DNA of 64,000 nt, from assembly GCF_052857255.1 (NCBI RefSeq), contig NC_135502.1:152465868-152529867 (forward strand), read 5' to 3'. A program made the translations under genes and the position numbers. The stretch comes from Amblyomma americanum (Eukaryota; Arthropoda; Arachnida; Ixodida; Ixodidae). Positions 20,738-29,926 of the stretch are shown here, in pieces; position 1 is the first letter of the stretch; the number at the start of each line of letters is the position of its first letter. The notes under the pieces were generated by a model. That model had not been told where the DNA came from. It saw only the letters and a program-made list of their open reading frames with translations, and made no database searches.

Positions 20738-22840
20738 CTTACTATCTTTCATATGTTTACTAGGAACACATCAATATGCAATTGACAGCTAAATATGCCA
20801 CAGAAAGCAACCTGTCTTGAATTTAGAATTTTTACTGGCATGGCTTAGGTTTTCTCACCGTTGAAACATTTTATAGGCGTCTTCGCCATGCATACAACTA
20901 CTGCGAGATCATCAAGTGTGGTAAAGAATTTCAGAATGTGATAGGTTTGCAATTTTTTCAGTTTTATAATTAACAATAGTATAACAAATTATTTTCATAC
21001 TATCATTTGGGAAAGCATAGTGTCTACCCTAAAAAAAATTGATATTCATGTGTTGTTTATTCAGCCAAAAGAAAAGTGATAGTGCGAGGATGTGGTACTT
21101 CTCAGATATCTTAAGCACATTCTCCTTTCCACGAGGAAGAAAACATGAAAAACCAGGCACCTGCATAGTTCTTCTCACGTTTAGGATATGCATGAGTGCG
21201 TGTCTGCATGAGCACATAATAAAAATAACAACAAGCAGTTCGCAATTCCATAATGCCCACTGCGAGCCCAAAGTAGCTGATTCGGTGGCTGAAGGGAGAA
21301 AGAAGCAGCTTGACCAGCCGCATAGCAAGCATACACAGCCTGAATGCAGTTCTGAGCTTGCGCTTCTGATTTTGCTGTGTACTATGGCTACACACAGCCA
21401 ATGCACAGAATGCCCAGGGAATGGTTCAGCGCTATTTGCAGCAAACCTTTGTACTAGTCTTCTGATTTTTTTCGCGCTGTTTTAACTGCGAGGCCCTTCG
21501 CACTGTTGGCTATGCTCGCCGTGCTGCCTTCTTCGATTTCGATGGTAATAGCCCAATATGGCGAAATAGCTTTCCTCCAAAAAGCTAACGAGCACGTCGC
21601 TCGCTATCGTTCTTCAATGGGCGTTATACCGTGTTACTCGCTTTTCGCAGTTTTTGCTACACTTATCACAATAAGTGTAGTTTTCTAGTAAAAATGACAT
21701 ATATGCTTTCAGGTGATCTTACCCTACAGGTCTAGCCTATCTTCGTATTTTCCTTTAATGCCCCTTTAAGATGCGGCCACACATTTTTTTTGCCAAAAAC
21801 AACTTGCGGTATTGATTTTCAGAGTAATAGAGTAAACTATTTTTATTTTAAAAGAAATTGAAGACGCTCGAGCACAATGTGGGTCAGATGGCTTGGAAGT
21901 ACCCAGTTTCAAGTTTATCAACGAAAAATTCACCAACCCAAACGCTATACATTGTTTTCCCCCTGTCCGACGCTCAAAACACATGCACAGAGGACTCACA
22001 AACCGAAGGTTTCTGCTGACATTGCAGTTTTTGTTATGTGTACCCAGATATCTTTCATTCAATCCACCAGACACATCAAAATACTTATAGGAGCACACTT
22101 ATCGGTTGTGTTATAGGCTCCACCTTCCCACAGAACGATGTATGAAGTCTTCAGAATATTTTTCAGTGAGTAAATCACAGTGAACAGATAAGAAAAGGCA
22201 GCTCATCTGCTAACACAGCAATGCATAAATGATCATTTACCACATGCTTCTTTTCTCCTCCAACTGCACCAACAAACCGAAATGTCATTAAAAAATTTAA
22301 GTGCACTCTTAATGACAGCAGAACGTTTTACTGCCAGAAATGAAAAATTTATGGTATTAGCGTGACCGCACCTGAATGTGCTGGTAAAACCGTCAGACCA
22401 CATGATACGGCACAGCTGTGCAACAAGCAGGCAGATATTCTTGCTCCCTGAAGCAAAAAAAAAATGACGTAAGAACATCGTGACCCGAAGCGTTGAAAGC
22501 AAATAAAAACACTACACACACCCTTTCTTTACAGAGAGAATGTTAGATCAAAGCACATACAAAATGGCTTTTTGAGCTACTTGTTTCTCCATTGTCAAAA
22601 CAGCGCTCTAAGATATGGACAGAAGGATGATAGCATTACACACAGTGCACTGAATTAATAACTGAATTTTGTTCTTGATGCATTGCAATATTCACCGTGC
22701 AGATAAAAGAGTCAACAATCAGTCCTATCACATGCTCTACCATTATTATAATATTTTCCATTCCAAAAATGCCTTTTCTCTCACTAGATGCTATTGCGAT
22801 GCACTACTCACGCTTGAGTCATTGTAATCAATGATTACAT
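20738..22840. other. 2.1 kb of unassigned DNA
   Basis: No gene or named repeat supported. A perfect 10-bp stem with a 4-base loop (CTACACTTAT-CACA-ATAAGTGTAG) lies at 21657-21680. Confidence 0.35.
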
Positions 22841-22921
22841 TGTTACAGTACACAGTCGCGAAGCGAAGAAGACGTTGTTCTGTGGCTGAGCAGTCGACGA
22901 CGACAAAGATGCGGCAGCTAG
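22841..22921 (+). repeat. 5' LTR of gypsy-2, left piece
   Basis: TACACAGTCGCGAAGCGAAG and GCAGTCGACGAC match the 3' LTR at 29791-29860. The homology stops at the LINE insertion. Confidence 0.85.
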
Positions 22922-24276
22922 GGCTAGTGACTGATGTCAGTACTCCTATTTTTGTGTCTCAGCCGGCCTTATTCTTTTCTCATCAATGGCCACGGTATCA
23001 AATGCCACAAATTATGTTAACGCAGAACCTTTTAACACCGATTGGTGTTGATCTCAGTTCTTTCCAGTGGGTTGATGACACGCCGGCAGCAGTGGAATTC
23101 CATTTCGACCACATCTTCCCATCTCATGCGAAACACATGCCAGCAAACATTTTAAACGGTATTATCTCGGATCACATAGAGAAATACCCCCATCATACGG
23201 TGCTTGCTACCGATGCCTCCGTCAACTGCCAAAAAGCTGCAGTTGGCATCTTTTCGCAGGATTTGGCATGGAGCTATTCCGTCCGCATCCCAGATTATAT
23301 TCCTATATTCTTTGCCGAATTTTTGGCTCTTGGAATGGCCCTTCACCAAATTCCATGCCATGTTTCTCATGCTATTATTCTCGCTGATTGTTTGTCAGTG
23401 TTAGTCTCCCTTGACACTTCACAAGAAGATTTTTTTAGCCGTATCCTGCGATTTTTTATCCCATGCACTTTGAAGGTGGTCGGTTTGTCTGGGTCCCTGG
23501 CCATGCAGGTATTCATTCAAATGAGGTGGCTGATTACTTAGAAAGGTCGGCTTTGACGGGTCAGTGACACATCCCGTCCCGAATTTCAGCCTGCTGGCGT
23601 TTTCCAGGTTTCAGCGGTTCCTACATATATCAGCCAGGTAACGAGATCCCTTACTAAATACCACTGACTATCAGCACTTAGCATATAATTGGAACGTCCG
23701 TTCGTGTAAATCCAGGCTGTGTGAGGTAACAATGACGCGGTTGCGGTGCAGGATTCCAAGTTTGAATTTATATCTATGCAGGTGTGGGTTGACACCGACG
23801 AACCTATGTGACGCATGTGGGAAAGTTGAATCTTTAGACCATTTTCTCCTCTACTGCCCAAAGTTCGCACTTCAGAGAAAGATTTACCTGGAGGTCCCTC
23901 TCTCCAGGTTAGGGATTCCTTTATCTTTGCCAGTATTATTATCGTTTGGTGCGAACGCCAAGGGATTTGCATTGGGTTCTATTTGTGGGTTTCTCCACGA
24001 TTACATAATTGCAACTGGTAGGTTGATGTGCTAATTCTTTTAAAGTTCTACCAGCTCTTTTTTTTTCACCAAAATGCTGTCTGTTATTTAACTGTCAATA
24101 TTGTTCTCTTGTTTTTATTCATTGGTTTTTCAAAATTCACGATTGGTGCTACATTTTGTCATCATCTTCCATGGAAACTTTGTTTATTCAACTACACCTT
24201 GGTTATGTGCCATATACCTGGGGTGAAGAAGAAGAAGAAGTAGTGCTTTGCTATGCTTAGCAAGGAGAAAGAGAAG
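22922..24276 (+). mobile_element. 5'-truncated I-like LINE inside the 5' LTR of gypsy-2
   Basis: Encodes only the RNase H and C-terminal part of a LINE polyprotein and ends in a GAAGAAGAAGAAG tail (24226-24240). It separates the two halves of the gypsy-2 5' LTR. Boundaries are approximate (the left within ~20 bases, the right between the tail and 24277); a TSD could not be fixed. Confidence 0.8.
23040..24032 (+). pseudogene. I-like LINE RNase H and C-terminal region
   Basis: RNase H of the LINE ORF2: LATDASVNCQKAAVGIFSQD with the catalytic Asp, FFAEFLALGMAL with the Glu, and HAIILADCLSVLVSL with the second Asp. The frame breaks by one base near 23475, after which VWVPGHAGIHSNEVADYLER, the RNase H end with the final Asp, appears in the shifted frame. 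A further frame (23732-24034) has RCRIPSLNLYLCRCG and LCDACGKVESLDHFLLYCPKF, a C-x2-C...H...C cluster typical of the C-terminus of I/R1-group LINEs. The RT is absent. Dead remnant. Confidence 0.82.
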
Positions 24277-24344
24277 TTAGTGCTTGAGTGACCGGATTTT
24301 CTGGTGTGCCTTCTGTGCACTTCCTATTGTTCCTGCTGCTGAAC
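24277..24344 (+). repeat. 5' LTR of gypsy-2, right piece
   Basis: TTAGTGCTTGAGTGACC ... CTGCTGCTGAAC matches 29854-29926 of the 3' LTR. Confidence 0.85.
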
Positions 24345-25607
24345 TATCCACGCAATATTTGGAGGAGGTTTTGCTTGGCGCTACACCACGCCCTGAACCT
24401 CCGCTGCGGTCGTCACATTGAATCCTTTGCTGTGCCATCCAACGCACATCCGGCCACAGCGTCAACCCCAGCGCCGACTGTGGTCGTGGCACAGCCTCGC
24501 AACCCGGACACATTTTATGGCACAGATGACGTCGATGTTGAAGATTAGCTAGCCCTGTATTAGCGTGCGAGTTATCTCAACCGCTGGGATGCGACCTTCA
24601 TGCTTGCTAACATGATCTTCTACTTGGCGGGCACGGCGCGGGTCTGGTTTGAGACGCATGAAGAAGACCTTACTTCTTAGGACACCTGTAAGATTTATTT
24701 CGCAAGCCAATTGGACGCAAGCTCGCCGCTAAAAGGGCCTGGTTCCTCGAGCTCAGTAATCCACTGAGTCTTACAACCCTTACATCCAGGACGTCCTCGC
24801 ATTTTGCCGTAAAGTATACAGCGTAACGTCAGAGACCGACAACGTGGGTCACATACCCAAGGGGATCGCTGACGATGCTTTTAACCTGCTCCTATAAAAA
24901 TACTGCGCAACAGTCGACTCTGTCCTGCGGGTTCCCGCAGTTTGAGCAAGCCAAACACCGCCGCATTTCTCCCCGTTTCGACCGCCTTCCGAACACTGCG
25001 GCGATATCTTCCTGCGAAGACCTGCCAATACTGCAATAGCCGTCCCATCCTGCCAGTTTAACCCGAATTGTACGAAGAGAACTGGAGGCTATCACTCCCG
25101 CCGCTTTCGCCACTCAGCAGCCTGACGCTGCGATTGCTCTCATCCAGGCCGTTGTTCGCCAGCACTTCGCGAACGTGGGTCGCAATTCTGGCCTGCCTTC
25201 TGCGTCGTCCTGATCACCAACCATCGCTCCGTTGGTTGTTGCTGCTTCACCGACACCGGCCACCCAGCCACGTTACCGCTATTGGAATCTGGCGGGCTGC
25301 CGCACCTCTGACGACCAGCCTATCTGCTTCACCTGCTCGTGTGTCGGCCACATTTCCCTCCACTGCCACAGCCGTTGGTTTTCCCCACTTCACGTTAGCT
25401 ATAATTATGATCGTCATATGGACTACGGACCTAACTCTAACTATGGTCGTCGGGCCGACAACGGACCTCGTTCTGATTACCATCGTCGTGCCGCCTACGG
25501 ACCGCGCCAGATGTCTTTCCGTAATGAGTTCTCACACGCCGACACTCCAACCCCGCGCAGTTACAGCCGCTCGCCTTCACCTCAGGTTCGTCACTCCCGT
25601 TCGTCAC
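24345..25607 (+). pseudogene. Gypsy-2 Gag with zinc knuckle
   Basis: Capsid region in several frames: DTFYGTDDVDVED (to 24547), then NRWDATFMLANMIFYLAGTA and RVWFETHEEDLTS (about 24575-24675), the conserved gypsy capsid block of arthropods. A frame at 25232-25627 holds ICFTCSCVGHISLHC (about 25323-25367), a zinc knuckle with the pattern C-x2-C-x4-H-x4-C, followed by an Arg/Tyr/Asn-rich RNA-binding tail. Many stops; non-functional. Confidence 0.82.
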
Positions 25608-25619
25608 AACTTCAAAGCC
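25608..25619 (+). repeat. TSD of palindrome insert, left
   Basis: AACTTCAAAGCC, identical to 25783-25794. Confidence 0.85.
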
Positions 25620-25746
25620 ATAATTAAATAGTTTTAGGCGCAAAAAAGGACAAGACACATAGGGTAGGAGACAGGACGAAGCGCTTCGTCCTGTCTCCTA
25701 CCCTATGTGTCTTGTCCTTTTTTGCGCCTAAAACTATTTAATTATG
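25619..25746. repeat. 128-bp perfect palindrome
   Basis: Arms 25619-25682 and 25683-25746 are exact reverse complements with no spacer; the centre is GACGAAGC|GCTTCGTC. I checked all 64 pairs. The outermost pair on each side overlaps the TSD by one base. The arm reads ...GCGCAAAAAAGGACAAGACACATAG... in parts. It lies within gypsy-2 and is part of a separate insertion. Confidence 0.97.
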
Positions 25747-25782
25747 AACCAAAACCAACTAGCCCAGCAGCAAGTGCTCTTA
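25620..25782. mobile_element. 163-bp insertion made of a palindrome plus a short tail
   Basis: Flanked by the perfect 12-bp repeat AACTTCAAAGCC (25608-25619 and 25783-25794). The insert is the palindrome followed by a 36-base single-copy tail (GAACCAAAACCAACTAGCCC and so on to 25782). The variable, fairly long TSD and the one-sided tail suggest insertion by target-primed reverse transcription (LINE or PLE machinery) of a hairpin-ended template. No coding capacity. Family unknown to me. Confidence 0.75.
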
Positions 25783-25794
25783 AACTTCAAAGCC
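25783..25794 (+). repeat. TSD of palindrome insert, right
   Basis: AACTTCAAAGCC. Confidence 0.85.
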
Positions 25795-25879
25795 CGTCCA
25801 CTCCACCCTTACCTAGTTCTCATTCGGAAAACTCACCAATACAGCTCCCGGAGGTGACGCTGCATTGACGACCCGGCCC

Positions 25880-26460
25880 GAAAATGCTCTCCTGACCCCC
25901 GCTCCTCGCCGCAACCTTCTCGATATCTGCGTGGATGGTGCACATGTTACGGCTCTTATGGCACTGGCGCTCAAATTTCGGTCTTAAGCTCCTCCTTTTG
26001 CCGTCGTCTGAAGAAGGTTGTGACACCCGCCGTTTCCTCAGCCGTTCGTGTCGCCGACGACAGTGCTGCTGCTTCCAGTGGAATGTGCAGTGCGCGTGTT
26101 TTCATTGCCGGTCGAACTACAGCCTTCTTGTTCACTCTGCTCGACCACTGCCAGCAAGATGTGATCCTCGGCATCGACGTTTTAATAACATACACGGCGC
26201 TAATTGATTTCTCCACTGGCCTTCTTCTTTTGGAACTGCCGCTCTGCTCTGAAAGCGCCGATTCCAGACCATCCCGCTTACGTGCCGCTGAATTTCCTCG
26301 CCTGCCGCGCGATGCTGCAACCTATGGTCCAATGCCCTCAATTCTCCTCGTTCCTGATGGTGCCTACTTCACGGACCCATTCAATGACGTCGTCCTTCAG
26401 CGAAACGTCATCCTTACACACACCATCCTGACCGTTATTGTAACCGCACCTACCTTCTGA
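25880..26460 (+). pseudogene. Gypsy-2 aspartic protease
   Basis: The N-terminal part (VDGAHVTALM) is followed by a one-base loss at about 25961 that removes the catalytic Asp codon of the DTG triplet and shifts the frame; TGAQISVLSSSFCRRL-like sequence continues in the new frame. From 26020 the frame is open (VSSAVRVADDSA ... VILGIDVLITYTALIDFSTG), including the ILG(I)D block that ends the retropepsin fold. Inactive. Confidence 0.8.
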
Positions 26461-26524
26461 TTCTCAACATCAGCTTTTATACTCAAGTCTTACCCCGTGG
26501 AATAGCGCTCGCTGAACTATTTTC

Positions 26525-27320
26525 TTGGACGAATGCGCAGTTTCTGCTCTCGCAGCTGAACCTCAATCTGGTGTCCCTCCTCCCCGCTCGGCCGCTTCAC
26601 GTCCAGACCTTCTTTCTGCAGTGAATGCGGCGGATTGGCCACCTGACCTAGCTAACGCAATCTCCACCTTGTTATTTTCGTACAATGACGCCTTCGATTT
26701 TGGGAATCGTCCTCTCGGCCAAACAACTGCCGTGACCCATCACATAAATACGGGCAATGCCAGCCCCATACACAGAAGGCCCTACCGTGACTCCCTTCCT
26801 TAGTGTCATGTCATTCAGACGAAGGTGGACAAGATACTAGCGAACAACATTATCCAGCCTTCTAGCAGTCCGTGGGTGTCCCCTAAGGTGTTGGTCAAAA
26901 AGAAAGATGGCAGTTGGTGCTTCTGTGCCGTTATCGTCATCTGAATCAAATAACAAAGACGTCTATCGTCTTGCGGGAATTGATGACGGCCTCGACTGCC
27001 TACACGGTGCCAGATATTTTTCTTCTATTGATCTCCGTTCTGGCTACTGGCAAATTGCTGTTGACGAATGGGATCGTAAAAAGACAGCCTTTCTCACTCC
27101 CGATGGCCTTTATCAATTCAAAGTCTGCCTTTCGCCTCTGCAACGGTGCTGCCACCTTTGAGCGTATGAGGGACTCGCTCTTGCGTAGATTCAAACGGAC
27201 GACGTGCTTGTGCTACCTAGATGACGTTTTCTCCCCAACTTTAGAAAGCTACCTACACCGTTTTCTACTTTCCTTGCCGTTTTCCACCGCGCCGGTCTCC
27301 AACTCAACTCCAAGAAGTGC
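26525..27320 (+). pseudogene. Gypsy-2 reverse transcriptase, N-terminal and central part
   Basis: Begins with an LLFSYNDAFDFG spacer and HHINTGNASPIHRRPYR (26525-26803), then KVDKILANNIIQPSSSPWVS, YRH.N frame-broken, RYFSSIDLRSGYWQIAVDEW and KKTAFLTPDGLYQFK (26907-27125), and CYLDDVF with the catalytic YLDD at 27214-27225. At least three frame changes. Interrupted by the SINE at 27333. Confidence 0.88.
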
Positions 27321-27332
27321 AGCTTCGGCTAG
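27321..27332 (+). repeat. SINE target-site duplication, left
   Basis: AGCTTCGGCTAG, repeated with one mismatch as AGCTTCGGCCAG at 27763-27774. Confidence 0.75.
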
Positions 27333-27762
27333 TAACCCGCCGCGGTGGCTCAGTGGTTAGGGCGCTCGACTACTGATCCGGAGTTCCCGGATTCGAACCC
27401 GACCGCGGCGGCTGCGTTTTTATGGAGGAAAAACGCTAAGGCGCCCGTGTGCTGTGCGATGCCAGTGCACGTAAAAGATCCCCAGGTGGTCGAAATTATT
27501 CCGGAGCTCTCCATTACGGCACCTCTTCTTCCTTCCTTCTTTCACGCCCTCCTTTATCCCTTCCCTTAGGGCGCGGTTCAGGTGTCCAACGATATATGAG
27601 ACAGATACTGCCCCAAGCAGCACAGATCATCGGGCCAATATTGGAAGAGGATGGTCCCATCTTGGTCATTTGTAGGGCCAGCTTTGCCAATACAGTTCCA
27701 ATGTTGGGCCAATTACTTGTCCTGCTTGGGGCGCCATTTCCTTTCCCCAAAAACCAATTATT
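27333..27762 (+). mobile_element. tRNA-derived SINE (Ruka-like) in gypsy-2 RT, carrying a MITE
   Basis: Starts CCCGCCGCGGTGGCTCAGTGG with the pol III A box TGGCTCAGTGG, then a B box (GATTCGAACCC, one change), then the tick SINE body (GGAGGAAAAACGCTAAGGCG, GTGCACGTAAAAGATCCCC, GTGTCCAACGATATATGAGA) and ends CCCCAAAAACCAATTATT. Its body is split by a 121-bp inverted-repeat element at 27611-27731. Confidence 0.9.
27611..27731. mobile_element. 121-bp MITE-like element inside the SINE
   Basis: Ends are CCCCAAGCAG and CTGCTTGGGG, an exact terminal inverted repeat; imperfect pairing extends to about 35 bases (GGGCCAATATTGG against CCAATGTTGGGCC). The other SINE copies read ...ACTGCGCCATTTCC across this point, so the element is a clean insertion. 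A 2-bp GC duplication is possible. No coding capacity; superfamily unknown. Confidence 0.7.
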
Positions 27763-28480
27763 AGCTTCGGCCAGCGTCAAATTAGGGTCCTCGGTCACTT
27801 GGTCGATGCTTTTGATGTCAAGCGGGACCCTGACAAAGTTCTTGCCGTTCACGAATTCCCCACCTCCAGTTTTTCAAGCGATGTGCGCAGTTTCTTCGGG
27901 CTCTGCTCGTATTTCCGACGGTTCATCCCAAACTTCGCCGACGCGGCCCGTCCCCTTAACTACCTTCTGATGAAAGCTGTGCCTTTCTCCTGGGGCCTTG
28001 ACCAAGCTCGCGCCTTCAGCGCACCTGTTGCGGCTCTCACTGCTCCACTTGTGCTGGCCCATTTCAACCCTCCTGCGGCTACAGAAATTCGCACCGTCTC
28101 CAGTATCCATGGTATTGGGGCCATTCTTGCGCAGCGCCAGCACGACAACTATCGTTTCGTTGCCTAGGCCAGCCGCCTGCTATCTCCCTTTGGCCGTAAC
28201 TATACCATCACTGAGTGGGAGTGCCTTGCACTTGTTTGGGCCTTAACAAATTTCTTCCCCTATTTGTTTGGGCTGCCCTTCTGCGTAGTTACAGACAACC
28301 ATACCATGTGTTAACTTCCCTCTCTTAACGACCCCTCAGGCCGACTGATTTGCTGGGCCTTGCGCATGCAGAAATACACAATTACTGTTGTTTACAAGTC
28401 CGGCCACTTGCACCAAGACGCCGACTGTTTCTCCCGCCATTCTGTCGATTCTCCTGATTCCCACAACCATGCTGCCGATG
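27763..28480 (+). pseudogene. Gypsy-2 RT end and RNase H
   Basis: LVDAFDVKRDPDKVLAVHEF and FFGLCSYFRRFIPNFADAAR are the RT connection domain. RNase H follows, but the first catalytic Asp is replaced: the segment reads RTVSSIHGIGAILAQ, where the family has T-D-A-S. Later blocks are ITEWECLALVWAL (Glu kept), CVVTDNHTMC and [20 protein letters not shown]. Stops at 28165 and 28312. Inactive. Confidence 0.85.
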
Positions 28481-29770
28481 ACTTGTTTTGTCCATCTCGG
28501 ACTTTCTAGACATCGACGACGAGCATCGCTGTGATCCATCTCTGAGCCCTATAATCGACCACGTCCAAAGCGTCGCTTCCAATCCTGCTCTGTGCCTGTT
28601 CGTGCTGCATCGCGATAGTCTGTACCGTCGCAATATGCACCCTGACGCCGCCGACCTCTTCATCGTCGTCCCAACGCATCTCCGCTCCACAGTCCTGCCC
28701 AGTTTCATGGCGCTCCTACAGCAGGGCACCTCGGCGTGTCCCGCACGTACGACAGCGTGCGCCGGCGGTTCTTCCGGCCTGGCCTTTACCACTCTGTCCG
28801 CGGTAACGTTACTTCTTGGGATCAATGTCAGCGCCGAAAAACGCCCCCGCTCCCGCTTAGTGGCCCATATCAGCCATCAACATTCCGAGTGACCCATTTT
28901 TTCGTGTTGGTCTCGATCTGCTTGGGCCTTTTCCCACATCAACTTCCGGAAACAAGTGGATTGCGTTCCGACCGATTACACTAGCCGGCACGCCCTCACG
29001 CGCGATATCCCGACCAGCTGTGCCTCCGATGTCACCATCTTTCTCCTCCATGACGTCGTCTTGCTTTGTGGCGCTCCTAGTGATCTGCTTACAGATCGAG
29101 GCCCCTGCTTTCTTTCTAAAGTGGTCCGCGATCTTCTCCGCTCCTGCTCCATCCATCACAAGTTGACAACGGCCTATTATCCCCAAACTAACGGCCTTAC
29201 TGAGCGCCTTAACAGCACCCTGACGGAAATGCTGTCCATGTATGTCTCCGACCACCATCGTGACTGGGACGTCAGTTTACCCTTCATGACGTTCGACTAC
29301 AATTCCTCGCCCCTAGATACCACCAGATACTTCCCCTTCTACCTGCTCTTTGGCCGCGACCCGCTGCTACCTTTTGAGAGCTTACTGCCTTCTGACCGTT
29401 CTACTAGCAATTAGGCTTGTGACGACATTGCCCGTGCTGACGCTGCCCGCCAAATCGATAGGGATGGTCTCCATACTTCTCAGAGCACTCAAAAACGTCG
29501 TTACGACCTTCATCATCGTGACGCCCACTACCCTCCCTGGTACTCCTCTGGCTCCCTGCACGCCGTGTGATACTGTGTGAGAAGCTTGTGCTTCATTACG
29601 TCGGTCCTTGACGCGTCTTGAGGCAACTGAGCGATGTGACCTCCGAACTCACGCCGCTGCACCCCCATGGTCCTTACGTGGCCCCTCCATGCAGCTTGTG
29701 CACGTCGCCCGTCTCAAATCCTACCACTCTCACCCACCCCTAGGCCTCCCCGGGAGTGTGCCTTCTCCAG
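28481..29770 (+). pseudogene. Gypsy-2 integrase
   Basis: The zinc domain is partly visible (SRTYDSVRRRFFRPGLY, then a damaged C-x2-C). The core has Asp in VGLDLLGPFPTSTSGNK (about 28910-28955), Asp in LLTDRGPCFLSKVV and Glu in YYPQTNGLTERLNSTL (28956-29414), then FYLLFGRDPLLPF. The catalytic triad residues survive but lie in different frames. The C-terminal part to the polypurine tract has several stops. Confidence 0.85.
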
Positions 29771-29773
29771 CGG

Positions 29774-29790
29774 GGCGGGAGGGGGGGTAG
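29774..29790 (+). promoter_or_regulatory. Polypurine tract of gypsy-2
   Basis: GGCGGGAGGGGGGGTAG ends exactly at the 3' LTR start, the place for plus-strand priming. Confidence 0.7.
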
Positions 29791-29926
29791 TGTTGCGGTA
29801 CACAGTCGCGAAGCGAAGAAGACATGTCGCTGGGCAGTCGACGACAAAGACTCTGGAGCTAGTGCTTGAGTGACCTGGTTTTCTGGTGCGTCTTCTGTAT
29901 AGGGCCTATCGTTTCTGCTGCTGAAC
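29791..29926 (+). repeat. 3' LTR of gypsy-2
   Basis: TGTTGCGGTACACAGTCGCG to CTGCTGAAC, matching both pieces of the 5' LTR. Confidence 0.85.

Larger units (their letters stand above)
22841..29926 (+). mobile_element. Old Ty3/gypsy element (gypsy-2) with nested insertions
   Basis: Short LTRs (~140 bp) begin TGTTRC(A/G)GTACACAGTCGCG and end CTGCTGAAC: 29791-29926 on the right, and on the left split by a LINE into 22841-22921 and 24277-24344. A strong polypurine tract (CGGGAGGGGGGGTAG, to 29790) abuts the 3' LTR. Internal order is Gag, knuckle, protease, RT, RNase H, integrase. Coding frames are broken dozens of times. Inserts: I-type LINE in the 5' LTR, palindrome insert in Gag-Pol, SINE with MITE in RT. 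No TSD was found. Confidence 0.88.

Noticed and set aside
21029..21485. Overlapping long frames on both strands (125 and 148 codons)
   Set aside because: No motif, no splice support and both strands open; treated as chance.
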